Assembly (NCBI GenBank): GCA_900757505.1
Contig: CAAEOE010000013.1
Span: 1 to 64,000 of the forward strand
Length of the DNA stretch: 64,000 nucleotides
Direction: 5' to 3'
DNA from: an uncultured Collinsella sp.
GTDB lineage: Bacteria > Actinomycetota > Coriobacteriia > Coriobacteriales > Coriobacteriaceae
How positions within the stretch are numbered: the first letter of the stretch is position 1; each line of letters starts with the position of its first letter. Of this stretch, positions 6,461 to 14,423 are shown piece after piece. The notes beneath the pieces are model-generated. The model ran no database searches, had not been told where the DNA came from, and saw only the letters and a list, made by a program, of their open reading frames with translations. The translations under genes were made by a program, and so were the position numbers.

Positions 6461-8308
6461 ATGTGCGGAATCGTCGGCTACACCGGCTCTGATATTGCAA
6501 AGAACATCCTGGTCACGGGCCTCAAGCGTATGGAGTATCGCGGCTATGACTCCTCGGGCGTTGCGCTCGAGGTGGGCGAGGGTGCCGCGGCGCACCTCGA
6601 CGTCATCCGCCGCGTGGGCAAGGTCGCGGGCCTGGAGAGCGAGCTTTCCAACATCGACAGCGACGCTACTTGCGGTATCGGTCACACCCGTTGGGCCACC
6701 CACGGCAAGCCCTCCGTCGTTAACGCCCATCCCCACACCAGCTGCGACGGTCGCATCGCCATCGTCCACAACGGCATCATCGAGAACTTCGCCGAGCTGC
6801 GCGAAGAGCTGGAGGGTCGCGGCCACCACTTTAAGAGCGAGACCGATACCGAGGTCTTCGCGCATCTGATCGAAGAGGCCTATGCCGAGACGCACGATCT
6901 GATGGCTTCCGTGCGCGAGGCTTGCACCCACGTGGTCGGTGCCTATGGTCTGGCCGCCGTGTGCGCTGACGAGCCCGGCGTGATCGCCGTAGCCCGCAAG
7001 GATTCCCCGATTGTGGTCGGCGCGGGCGAGACCGGCGCCTATGTCGCCTCCGATGTCATCGCGCTCATCGACGCCACCCGCGATGTCGTGGTGCTCGAGG
7101 ACGGTCAGTTTGCCAAGCTCACGCCCGCAGGCGTCGAGTACACCGACGAGGCCGGCAACGTTATCGAGCCCAAGGTCACCCACATCGACTGGGACCTGGA
7201 CATGGCCGAAAAGGGCGGTTATCCCGACTTTATGCTCAAGGAAATCCACGAGCAGCCGCGCGTCGTGCGTGACACGCTGGTCGGTCGTATGACGCCGGCC
7301 GGCGAGCTCGACATCGACGAGCTGGGCCTTTCGCTCGAGGAACTCAACGACATCGACCGCGTCTACGTGATCGCTTGCGGAACCAGCTATCACGCTGGCC
7401 TCATTGCCAAGAATCTCATTGAGGGCTGGGCTCGCATCCCCACCGAGGTGGAGGCGGCCAGCGAGTTCCGTTATCGCAACCCCATCATTACGCCGACGAC
7501 GCTTGTCGTTGCCGTGTCCCAGTCGGGCGAGACGGCCGATACCCTTGCCGCCATTCGCGACGCGCGCATCAAGGGTGCCAAGGTCTTCGGCATCACCAAC
7601 GTGGTGGGCAGCCCCGTGGCGCGTGAGAGCGACGGCGTCATCTACACCAAGGCCAACAAGGAGATCGCGGTCGCCTCGACCAAGAGCTTCATCGGCCAGG
7701 TCGTGAGCCTTACGCTTTTGGCCCTGCTGCTAGCGCAGGTCAAGTACCGCCTGACCACCAAGCAGGCGCGCATGCTGTTCCGCGAGCTTTCCGATACGGC
7801 CGAGCAGATCCAGTGGATTTTGGATACCCAGACCGAGGCCGTGCATGAGGCCGCCCTGCTGTGCAAGGACGCGCAGTCCGCACTGTTCGTGGGTCGCGGC
7901 ATGGGTGCCGCTATTTCCTACGAGGGCGCGCTCAAGCTCAAAGAGGTCAGCTACCTGCACGCCGAGGCCTACGCCGCCGGTGAGATGAAGCACGGCCCCA
8001 TTGCCCTGATCGACCCGGGCTTCCCCGTCATCGCCGTGGCCACCAAGAGTGCCACCTACGACAAGACCGTGTCGAACCTTATGGAGTGCAAGGCGCGCGG
8101 CGCCAAGGTCATCGTCGTTGCCACTGAGGGCGACGAGGAGATCAACAAGATCGCCGACTGCATCATCCGCGTGCCGGCAGTCCGCGACGTGTTCAGCCCC
8201 ATCACGGCGAGCGTCCCGCTGCAGTTGCTCGCCCGCGAGGTGGCCATCCTGCGCGGTTGCGACGTTGACCAACCTCGCAACCTGGCGAAAAGCGTCACGG
8301 TCGAATAA
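6461..8308 (+). CDS. glmS: Glutamine-fructose-6-phosphate aminotransferase
   Basis: A 615-residue GlmS, which converts fructose-6-phosphate and glutamine to glucosamine-6-phosphate, the first step to UDP-GlcNAc and peptidoglycan. MCGIVGYTG places the nucleophilic Cys2 at the N-terminus of the class II glutaminase domain (to about residue 240). Two SIS sugar-isomerase domains follow, with CGTSYHAG, SQSGETADT and STKSF. The protein ends in the expected LAKSVTVE. The length is normal. The start is fixed by the need for an N-terminal Cys, and AACGAAGGGAT upstream supplies the ribosome site. It is transcribed alone and followed by a strong terminator. Confidence 0.97.
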   Translation: MCGIVGYTGSDIAKNILVTGLKRMEYRGYDSSGVALEVGEGAAAHLDVIRRVGKVAGLESELSNIDSDATCGIGHTRWATHGKPSVVNAHPHTSCDGRIAIVHNGIIENFAELREELEGRGHHFKSETDTEVFAHLIEEAYAETHDLMASVREACTHVVGAYGLAAVCADEPGVIAVARKDSPIVVGAGETGAYVASDVIALIDATRDVVVLEDGQFAKLTPAGVEYTDEAGNVIEPKVTHIDWDLDMAEKGGYPDFMLKEIHEQPRVVRDTLVGRMTPAGELDIDELGLSLEELNDIDRVYVIACGTSYHAGLIAKNLIEGWARIPTEVEAASEFRYRNPIITPTTLVVAVSQSGETADTLAAIRDARIKGAKVFGITNVVGSPVARESDGVIYTKANKEIAVASTKSFIGQVVSLTLLALLLAQVKYRLTTKQARMLFRELSDTAEQIQWILDTQTEAVHEAALLCKDAQSALFVGRGMGAAISYEGALKLKEVSYLHAEAYAAGEMKHGPIALIDPGFPVIAVATKSATYDKTVSNLMECKARGAKVIVVATEGDEEINKIADCIIRVPAVRDVFSPITASVPLQLLAREVAILRGCDVDQPRNLAKSVTVE

Positions 8309-8335
8309 TTGTTGTTCCGCCGTTCTAGTGACCGA

Positions 8336-8369
8336 GGCCCGGCTCCGTTGCAGCGGAGCCGGGCCTTTT
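8336..8369 (+). terminator. glmS terminator
   Basis: GGCCCGGCTCCG and CGGAGCCGGGCC form a 12-bp perfect stem with a six-base loop, followed by TTTT, 28 bases after the glmS stop. Confidence 0.9.
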
Positions 8370-8374
8370 CTGCA

Positions 8375-8425
8375 TTTGCCCAGATAAAACCTGCCAAAAT
8401 AAACCTGTCCCTTTTTGGCAGGTTA
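8375..8425. repeat. Dispersed hairpin repeat, family 1, copy D
   Basis: Copy of the element at 16-66. Its last bases (GGTTA) contain the stop codon of the minus-strand GntR gene, so the repeat abuts, and helped define, that gene's 3' end. Confidence 0.8.
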
Positions 8426-9154
8426 GCGGAGCTTGCTGGTCTCGAAGTACTCGGGGAACTGGTCCAGAACCTCGGTTTGGTTGCGGAACATCATGTGCAG
8501 ATGCTTGCTGACTAAAAAGCTCGCTTCGATGGGGTCGCGACCGGCGATAGCGCGGCGAATCTGCTTGTGCTCGTTCACGATGTCCTGATTGTCGAGAACC
8601 TGCGTGGCGGCGCGCAGCCAGCGGAAGCGCTCCAGGTCGGCATTGGTCTCTTCGAGCCACGACCAAACGGTGCTGCGACATGCGATGCTAAAAATCATGT
8701 GATGCATGAGGTTGTCGCTCAAAAAGAAGCCGATGCGATCCTCTTCGGCCATGGCCTTTTCCTGCAGCACGATGGCGCGGTCGAGCTGCTCGATGCCGGC
8801 CGACGTGGCTCGCGCACAGCACTCCACAATCACCTGCTTTTCCAGATGTTCGCGGATGTAGCAGGCACTCTCGGCAAGGGTGAGGTTGATGGGTGAGACG
8901 TAGGTGCCGCTCTGGGGCACGGTGCGCACCAGGCCTTCCTGCGCCAAGCGAACCAAAGCCTCGCGCACAGGGGTGCGCCCCATATCCAGGTCGTCGCAAA
9001 GTTGCTTGACGCCCAGCTTTTCGCCCGGCTTGTAGTCCAGGTAGACGATTTTGCGTCGAATGGTGTGGTAGGACTGGTCCTGTAGGCTCGTTTCCTGCTC
9101 GCCGACGTGCATCGATTCTTCCATAGCGCCTCGCAACTGTTCTATCAAACTCAT
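8423..9154 (-). CDS. GntR-family regulator with FCD domain
   Basis: A 243-residue FadR-subfamily repressor. The winged helix-turn-helix (about residues 27-92) includes LGVKQLCDDLDMGRTPVREA and GLVRTVPQSGTYVSP. The all-helical FCD ligand domain follows, with His residues in LMHHMIF and KHLHMM that could bind a metal. It is divergent from the YeiH-type transporter gene, 163 bases away, which is its most likely target. Family members often sense small organic acids; the ligand is unknown. The stop codon lies inside a dispersed repeat. Confidence 0.88.
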   Translation of the reverse strand: MSLIEQLRGAMEESMHVGEQETSLQDQSYHTIRRKIVYLDYKPGEKLGVKQLCDDLDMGRTPVREALVRLAQEGLVRTVPQSGTYVSPINLTLAESACYIREHLEKQVIVECCARATSAGIEQLDRAIVLQEKAMAEEDRIGFFLSDNLMHHMIFSIACRSTVWSWLEETNADLERFRWLRAATQVLDNQDIVNEHKQIRRAIAGRDPIEASFLVSKHLHMMFRNQTEVLDQFPEYFETSKLR

Positions 9155-9317
9155 ATGTCAGTTGTTAATTATGCCGCGAATCAGCTCTCCGCGGTGGGTA
9201 ATTCGGCTGTTGCCTGAGAACTATTGCGGCATCTTAGTCTGTGTTTGCGCAAGGCTGCGCTCAATGTTGCCGTATCATAAGCCGTCGCAAACGTGAAATA
9301 GAAAGAAGGAATCCCAT
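9155..9317. promoter_or_regulatory. Divergent promoter region, gntR-like and yeiH-like genes
   Basis: The 163-base spacer must hold both promoters and probably the operator of the GntR protein. TGTTAATTATGCC near the regulator is the most AT-rich part. No unambiguous -10/-35 pair or dyad stood out. Confidence 0.4.
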
Positions 9318-10352
9318 ATGCAACTGGCAAATATCGTACGCGAGCGCTGGAAAGGCGTTTTGTTCTGCCTGATCATCGCCATTCCCGCGACGTTGCTCGG
9401 CAAACAAATTGAGGTGGTTGGCGGTCCGGTATTCGCCATCCTCTTTGGCATGGTCCTGGCGCTCGTCTTTCCCAAGAATCGTCGCGAACAGCTCGCCGCC
9501 GGCGTCACCTATACGTCCAAAAAAGTCTTGCAGTACGCGGTTATCCTGCTTGGCTTTGGCATGAACCTCTCCCAGATTCTGTCCAAGGGCGCCCAGTCGC
9601 TGCCGATTATCGTGGCGACAATCTCGACCTCGCTTGTCATCGCCTTTGTGCTCTGCCGCGTTATGAACGTGCCGGGTAAGATCGCGACGCTTGTGGGTGT
9701 GGGTTCGTCGATTTGCGGCGGTTCTGCTATCGCCGCGACCGCACCCGTCATCGATGCCGACGATCGCGAGATTGCCCAGGCCATTTCGGTCATCTTCCTG
9801 TTTAACGTTATCGCGGCGCTCGTGTTTCCAACGCTCGGCGGCATGCTCGGGCTGACCAACGAGGGCTTTGGCCTGTTTGCCGGTACCGCCATCAACGACA
9901 CCTCGTCCGTAACGGCTGCGGCGAGCGCCTGGGACAGCATGCATCCCGGCGCCAATGTGCTCGAGAGCGCCACGGTGGTCAAGCTCACCAGGACGCTGGC
10001 CATTATTCCCATCACGTTGGTCCTCGCATGTTGGCAGATGCATCTGGCGCGCAAGGCCGGCGGCGACGCCAAAAGCACGTTCTCCCTTAAACGCGCGTTT
10101 CCCATGTTTGTGCTGTTCTTTGTGCTGGCGAGCGTAATCACCACGGTGCTTCAGCTTCCCGCGTCCATTACGGCGCCCATCAAGGAGCTGTCGAAGTTCT
10201 TTATTGTGATGGCCATGGCGGCTATTGGTTTTAATACCGATATCGTCGAGCTGGTCAAAAAGGGAGGCAAGCCCATCGCGCTGGGCTTTTGCTGCTGGAT
10301 TGGCATTGCGTGCATGAGTTTGGGAATGCAACACGTATTGGGAATCTGGTAG
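9318..10352 (+). CDS. YeiH/UPF0324-family membrane transporter
   Basis: A 344-residue integral membrane protein of the UPF0324 family, annotated in other bacteria as putative sulfate exporters, though the substrate is not firmly known. About ten hydrophobic segments are visible. Family hallmarks include LLGFGMNLSQI, VGVGSSICGGSAIAATAPVI and AGTAINDTSSVTAAA. The ATG follows AAGAAGGAATCCCAT. It is divergent from a GntR regulator that likely controls it. A short hairpin at 10405 follows the gene. Confidence 0.88.
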   Translation: MQLANIVRERWKGVLFCLIIAIPATLLGKQIEVVGGPVFAILFGMVLALVFPKNRREQLAAGVTYTSKKVLQYAVILLGFGMNLSQILSKGAQSLPIIVATISTSLVIAFVLCRVMNVPGKIATLVGVGSSICGGSAIAATAPVIDADDREIAQAISVIFLFNVIAALVFPTLGGMLGLTNEGFGLFAGTAINDTSSVTAAASAWDSMHPGANVLESATVVKLTRTLAIIPITLVLACWQMHLARKAGGDAKSTFSLKRAFPMFVLFFVLASVITTVLQLPASITAPIKELSKFFIVMAMAAIGFNTDIVELVKKGGKPIALGFCCWIGIACMSLGMQHVLGIW

Positions 10353-10404
10353 AGAAGTAGCCAGTTTGCGTGTTGGCTGCTGGTGGGCGCATTCTCACGG
10401 TGGA

Positions 10405-10469
10405 GCGATAGGAGCTCTTGCGGGTATGGCTTGTCCGCAGGTTTATAAGTCCCGAAGAGCTCTTATCGC
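10405..10469. repeat. Inverted repeat between transporter and regulator genes
   Basis: GCGATAGGAGCTCTT (10405-10419) pairs with AAGAGCTCTTATCGC (10455-10469) with one mismatch around a 35-base loop. There is no T tract. It may be a weak terminator of the transporter gene or an operator for the downstream regulator. Confidence 0.55.
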
Positions 10470-10618
10470 CCCGCCAGGATGGCGATGCGGGGCAACACCT
10501 ATACTCGCAGGACGGCGCTTTCTGCCCTATAGTGTTTGGTGAGCAATATCGTTCAATTTTGAAACACTCGGTCGTGCGACCGTCGGCGGCTGTACGTCGC
10601 CGCGGACAGGGGCAAATC

Positions 10619-11836
10619 ATGGATAGCGATGCCAAGCTGAACATCTTGACCGAGGCCCTGGCTGCTGCTGGGGCCTCGGCATTGGCAATCGATGCGCGTG
10701 GGGACGTCGCGATCTCGACCATGAACGACGCGGCGCTCGAGTGGGATGTGGCGGCTTTTGTCGCTGAGCGCCTCGACCGTTTAGGAGACGGCGCGCGTCT
10801 GGTTATGGGGCGTGCGGGTACGCGCCTGAGCCTGACCGTTCGCCCCACCGACAAAGAGGGCGGGGGCCTTTGGGTCGTCGTGGTCCGCGAGGTGCGCGGC
10901 GCCGCGGCGCATGCGGGCATCGAGTGGCTCAACGCCGACGAAGTTGAGGCCCGCTACGAATCGAGCGCGTACGGCATCGTTGAAGGCGCCGCTGCGGTAG
11001 CCGCACCGGTTGCCGAGAGCTATGCGCGCGGGGTGCCCCTTATGCTCGAGGGCGAGTTGGGCGCGGGTCAGGTCGAGATTGCCATGCGCCTCTATCTGGA
11101 TGGCCCTTTTGCCGATCAACCCTTTGTTTCCGTCGCGCTCGATGAGCTCACCGAGCGCGGTTGGCGCCATGTGCTCAAAAGCGCCGAATCGCCGTTGTTC
11201 CAAACGGGGCTGACCCTTTGCATTGAGGGCTGGAACGCGGTTGGCCCCCAGCGCCTCCGCGAGCTGGTCTCCACGATGACCGACACCGCGTTGGCGACGC
11301 GCTGCCATGTGGTGCTGACAGCGAATGACATGCCGGGCGGCGGCGAAAGTGATCAAGCCGCGTTTGTGACCGAGCGCTTCGCCTGCGCGGTGAGCGTGGC
11401 GCCGGCAATCGCCGAGCAGGGAGCCGCGTCGACGAAGGTTGCGCGATATTTGGAATATCTCGCTGATGCATTTGAGACGGCAGCACCCACGCTGTCTGCC
11501 GCGGCGACGAAGACGCTCGATGCTTACCGCTGGCCGCGCAATTATCTGCAGCTCCGCGAGGTCTCGGAACGACTGTATATATTGGCGGGGACGGGCACGG
11601 TGGACCGCGCTGTGGCGGAGGAAGTTCTCGCCCAAGAGGACGTGATTAAGACCGCAACCTTTGGCGCCCCGACGCTCGAAAGTGACCTGTATATCCTGCG
11701 ACCGCTGGCCGATACCGAGCGAGATATCGCGCATCTGGTTGTAGACCATCTCCACGGCAACCGGACTCGTGCGGCGGAGGTGCTGGGCATAAGCCGTACA
11801 ACGCTGTGGCGCTTGCTGAAGGACGATGACCGTTGA
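10619..11836 (+). CDS. Fis-type regulator resembling a degenerate sigma-54 activator
   Basis: A 405-residue protein laid out like a bacterial enhancer-binding protein: an N-terminal sensor-like region, an AAA-like centre (about 125-330) and a C-terminal Fis-type helix-turn-helix, NRTRAAEVLGISRTTLWRLL, at about 380-400. The ATPase signatures are lost. Walker A reads GELGAGQVEIA, with Gln for the Lys. The GAFTGA loop that contacts sigma-54 is absent. The Walker B position reads LCIEGW. It should not hydrolyse ATP or open sigma-54 promoters, and may act as a plain DNA-binding regulator. ATG at 10619 is chosen over the longer open frame from 10418, which crosses a hairpin and has no domain. Confidence 0.75.
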   Translation: MDSDAKLNILTEALAAAGASALAIDARGDVAISTMNDAALEWDVAAFVAERLDRLGDGARLVMGRAGTRLSLTVRPTDKEGGGLWVVVVREVRGAAAHAGIEWLNADEVEARYESSAYGIVEGAAAVAAPVAESYARGVPLMLEGELGAGQVEIAMRLYLDGPFADQPFVSVALDELTERGWRHVLKSAESPLFQTGLTLCIEGWNAVGPQRLRELVSTMTDTALATRCHVVLTANDMPGGGESDQAAFVTERFACAVSVAPAIAEQGAASTKVARYLEYLADAFETAAPTLSAAATKTLDAYRWPRNYLQLREVSERLYILAGTGTVDRAVAEEVLAQEDVIKTATFGAPTLESDLYILRPLADTERDIAHLVVDHLHGNRTRAAEVLGISRTTLWRLLKDDDR

Positions 11837-11920
11837 GCGAGGCGCCCGTGACCGCGCGCGACGCGTGTGCTACAGTCCAAAGCGTTATTGTTTCGATTTG
11901 GTTACGGCGTGCGAGGGCAT

Positions 11921-12496
11921 ATGGCTGAGACTTCAAAACCGAGCCGCAGAAGGCGGAGCGCCGCGCCGGTTAACCGACGCACGACATCGGTGACGTGGGG
12001 CAAACACGCCTCGGGGTTTGATGGCTCGTTCAAGCGCACTAAATATGGCTATCCTTCGGCAAGCGCCCGCTTGGCAATGCAGGCAGAGTCCTCGCTGTGG
12101 GGCCGCAAACGCGTGGTGGGCTCAAAGCTCAAGCACGACGGAACGCTCGGCTACATCAGCCGCGGGGCGGCTCGCCGCAGTGGGCTCAATCCGGCTGGTT
12201 GGCACCGTTATGTTCCGATCGCGGTCGTCGTTGCAGTGATCGTCATCGCACTCGCCGCGCTCGGCTACGCCGGCGGTGGCGCCAACTTGGACGCAGTGTT
12301 TAAATCGCCCGAGCTCGCGCATGCAGGCACAGAAGTTGTCGAGGGCGCTCAGGTCCAGACGGGCGTCGCACCCCAGCGCGGTATCGTCGCGGCGGCCTCC
12401 ACCATCGCCGACGCGCAAAAGGACGAGGACGAACAAAGCAGCGAAGCCGAAACGACTCACACGAACGAAACGACGACAACGGCGACGTCAATATAA
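11921..12496 (+). CDS. Single-span membrane protein of unknown function
   Basis: A 191-residue protein I do not recognise. The N-terminal 95 residues are strongly basic (PSRRRRSAAPVNRR, GRKRVVGSKLKHDG) and should lie in the cytoplasm. One hydrophobic helix at about 98-120 (VPIAVVVAVIVIALAALGY) is followed by an acidic, Thr/Glu-rich tail likely outside. The ATG follows GCGAGGGCAT. It lies 84 bases after the Fis-type regulator and may be co-transcribed with it. The basic domain could bind nucleic acid or lipid; this is a guess. Confidence 0.65.
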   Translation: MAETSKPSRRRRSAAPVNRRTTSVTWGKHASGFDGSFKRTKYGYPSASARLAMQAESSLWGRKRVVGSKLKHDGTLGYISRGAARRSGLNPAGWHRYVPIAVVVAVIVIALAALGYAGGGANLDAVFKSPELAHAGTEVVEGAQVQTGVAPQRGIVAAASTIADAQKDEDEQSSEAETTHTNETTTTATSI

Positions 12497-12504
12497 GTTG
12501 CGAG

Positions 12505-12617
12505 TGGGGTAGCTAATTTGGGACGGGGCTATTTTAGCTGCCCCGGCCGATAGCGTGCCGGGTAAGCCGATCAGCAGTCGTGGTAGCTAAAATAGCCCCG
12601 TCCCAAATTAGCTACCC
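12505..12617. repeat. Inverted repeat with perfect 34-bp arms
   Basis: Arms at 12505-12538 and 12584-12617 are exactly complementary over 34 bases (outer end GGGGTAGCTAATTTGGG). The 45-base centre holds GCCCCGGCCGATAG. It fills the gap between convergent genes and could terminate both. Perfect arms with a non-symmetric centre also fit a MITE-like element. Confidence 0.85.
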
Positions 12618-12634
12618 CCGCTGACGCTCCTGGG

Positions 12635-13156
12635 TTACCTTACGTAGACGACGTTGTCGCGGCGCGGCTTTGCCTCGGGAAGCGTGTCCTCGGCATAGCC
12701 CAGAATGCAGTGACCGACACCGCGCAGGCTGCCGTCGGCGAGCAGGCCCCAGCTGGCCAGCAGCTCCAGGCCCTCGGGCGAGTCAAAGACCTCATGCGCG
12801 CGGTGAATCCAGCACGAATCGACACCCAGTGCATAGGCGGCGTTGAGCAGGTTGCCCATGGCGAGCGAGCCGTCTTCCAGATGTGTGGGCACGCTGCGGT
12901 CAACCAGCACCACCACAACGGTCTTGGCGCCATAGAAGGGGTCGCTGTTGCTGCCCATGACCTGGGCGTTGAGCTGCGAGAGACGCTCGACGGTCGCGGG
13001 GTCGGTGACGGCGACAAACGTCACCGGCTGGCGGCCCATGCCGCTCGGTGCATATTGGCCGGCTTCGATAATACGTGCAAGCTTTTCGGCCTCGACGGGA
13101 CGATCGCTGTAGTTGCGGCAGCTGCGGCGGTGAATGAGTGCTTCGATGGTCTCCAT
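12635..13156 (-). CDS. Nitroreductase-family flavoprotein
   Basis: A 173-residue FMN-dependent nitroreductase-like oxidoreductase. IHRRSCRNYSDRPV near residue 8 and QYAPSGMGRQPV form the usual FMN phosphate-binding region, and the end carries GVGHCILGYAE. The family reduces nitro groups, quinones or flavins with NAD(P)H; the natural substrate is unknown. ATG at 13156 is preferred over the longer open frame because AAGGAGACACC lies just upstream. The gene is monocistronic and convergent with the membrane-protein gene. Confidence 0.88.
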   Translation of the reverse strand: METIEALIHRRSCRNYSDRPVEAEKLARIIEAGQYAPSGMGRQPVTFVAVTDPATVERLSQLNAQVMGSNSDPFYGAKTVVVVLVDRSVPTHLEDGSLAMGNLLNAAYALGVDSCWIHRAHEVFDSPEGLELLASWGLLADGSLRGVGHCILGYAEDTLPEAKPRRDNVVYVR

Positions 13157-13450
13157 GGTGTCTCCTTGCGGTGGCGTTGCAGATGCCACGTTCATACCCG
13201 TCGGGCTCAAACGATAGACGGTCAATTGCCCGGCCAAAAGGATGGATTCCAATTGGGAAAGTGGGTTTGCATAAAAGTACCTTCAGAATGTGACAAACAA
13301 ATGGGATGGTTAAACGTTTTATCCCGTCTACCCTGCGGTTTTTTACCACTTGCCTAAATGACGAACGCATAACCTCTGATAAAGGTTTTACTAAAGGAGC
13401 ACCAACGTTTATCAACGCGCCATGGTGGCGCCGGGCCAGGAGGTAACATC

Positions 13451-13741
13451 ATGTTCCAGGCTGGAGATGTCGTCGAGACCGACTTCGAAGGATTTCTGAA
13501 GCTGCTGCGTTCCAAGACGCGCGCTTTCGTGTCGATCAACGATCACGAGTACTACATCACGCACACCGATGGCTATTGGCGTGTTCAGGATTGCGAGGCC
13601 CTCAACGACAAGGGCCACTTTACTGACTGCTCCGAGCTGGTCAACACGGTCTGCGAGGTCGTCGAGCTGCCGTGGATTGCCGGCAAGAGCCTGCATGACA
13701 GCTTCTCGGGCGCTACGGTCTATGAGGCCGTCGCCGCTTAA
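13451..13741 (+). CDS. Small acidic protein of unknown function
   Basis: A 96-residue protein with no signal peptide or membrane segment. It begins MFQAGDVVETDFEGFLKLL and contains INDHEYYITHTDGYWRVQD. The fold looks like a small beta-rich domain. A near-perfect ribosome site, AGGAGGTAACATC, precedes the ATG, and a terminator follows 27 bases after the stop. It is therefore very probably a real, well-translated, monocistronic gene. I cannot assign a function. Confidence 0.75.
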   Translation: MFQAGDVVETDFEGFLKLLRSKTRAFVSINDHEYYITHTDGYWRVQDCEALNDKGHFTDCSELVNTVCEVVELPWIAGKSLHDSFSGATVYEAVAA

Positions 13742-13767
13742 CAGGCAATAAAACTCGATTTTCACGT

Positions 13768-13803
13768 GACCGCTGGCGCCGCCCCCGCGCCGGCGGTCTT
13801 TTT
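13768..13803 (+). terminator. Terminator of the small protein gene
   Basis: GACCGCTGGCGC pairs with GCGCCGGCGGTC (one mismatch) and is followed by TTTTT. Confidence 0.85.
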
Positions 13804-13846
13804 CTGCCGATCGGCCATAAAAATGCACACATTTGCGGAGAGCCTG

Positions 13847-13904
13847 TTGACGATAGTCAAAACTCGGACTAATCTAGAGACACATAATTGGTCAAAAATC
13901 GGAC
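13847..13904 (+). promoter_or_regulatory. Promoter and likely operator of the MarR-ABC operon
   Basis: TTGACG (13847-13852), 17 bases, then TAATCT (13870-13875) make a good housekeeping promoter. GTCAAAACTCGGAC occurs within the spacer (13856-13869), and GTCAAAAATCGGAC recurs downstream at 13891-13904 beside AATTGG/CAATTG. The two repeats overlap and follow the promoter as expected for autorepression by the MarR protein encoded just after. Confidence 0.7.
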
Positions 13905-13922
13905 AATTGAATGGTGGGATAG

Positions 13923-14423
13923 ATGAATAGTGCGGTTACGCTGGTCGACTTTGATCGGTTGCTCAATGGACTCGACCATATCTATTCGGAGTTCTCGCGC
14001 GCCTGCGGCCTTTCGGACTGCGCTTACTGGATGCTCGTCGATACCAGCACGGCGGGCGGCAGTATTGCCGTAAGTCGTCTGACAAGCGAATGGTTCTACA
14101 GCAAGCAGACCATCAACTCGGCAATTAAAACCTTGACGGCGCGGGGCTTCGCAACGTTGGAGTTTGCTGAAGGCAGTCGTAAGAACAAGGTTGTGAGCCT
14201 GACCGAAGAGGGCAGGCGATTTGCCGAGCGTTATGCGCTGCCGGCACTCAAGGCCGAACAGCGAGCCTTTGGCGCGCTTGAGCCATGTGAGCAGCGCGAG
14301 ATTATGCGCTTGGTCGGCAAATTCTCTCAGGTGCTCGGCGAGGAGTGCGATGCCTTTAAGCAGCATATCGCTGCCGAGAGCCAAGCCGAGAATCAAGGTG
14401 AGGGGGAGTCGTGCGACTCTTAA
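13923..14423 (+). CDS. MarR-family transcriptional regulator
   Basis: A 166-residue MarR-type dimeric repressor. The winged helix region reads SEWFYSKQTINSAIKTLTARGFATLE, then RKNKVVSLTEEGRRFAERYA. MarR proteins release DNA when a small lipophilic or phenolic ligand, or oxidation, distorts the dimer. The gene overlaps the start of the ABC exporter gene, so the three genes are translationally coupled. The repressor probably senses a compound that the exporter removes. A direct-repeat operator overlaps its promoter. Confidence 0.9.
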   Translation: MNSAVTLVDFDRLLNGLDHIYSEFSRACGLSDCAYWMLVDTSTAGGSIAVSRLTSEWFYSKQTINSAIKTLTARGFATLEFAEGSRKNKVVSLTEEGRRFAERYALPALKAEQRAFGALEPCEQREIMRLVGKFSQVLGEECDAFKQHIAAESQAENQGEGESCDS

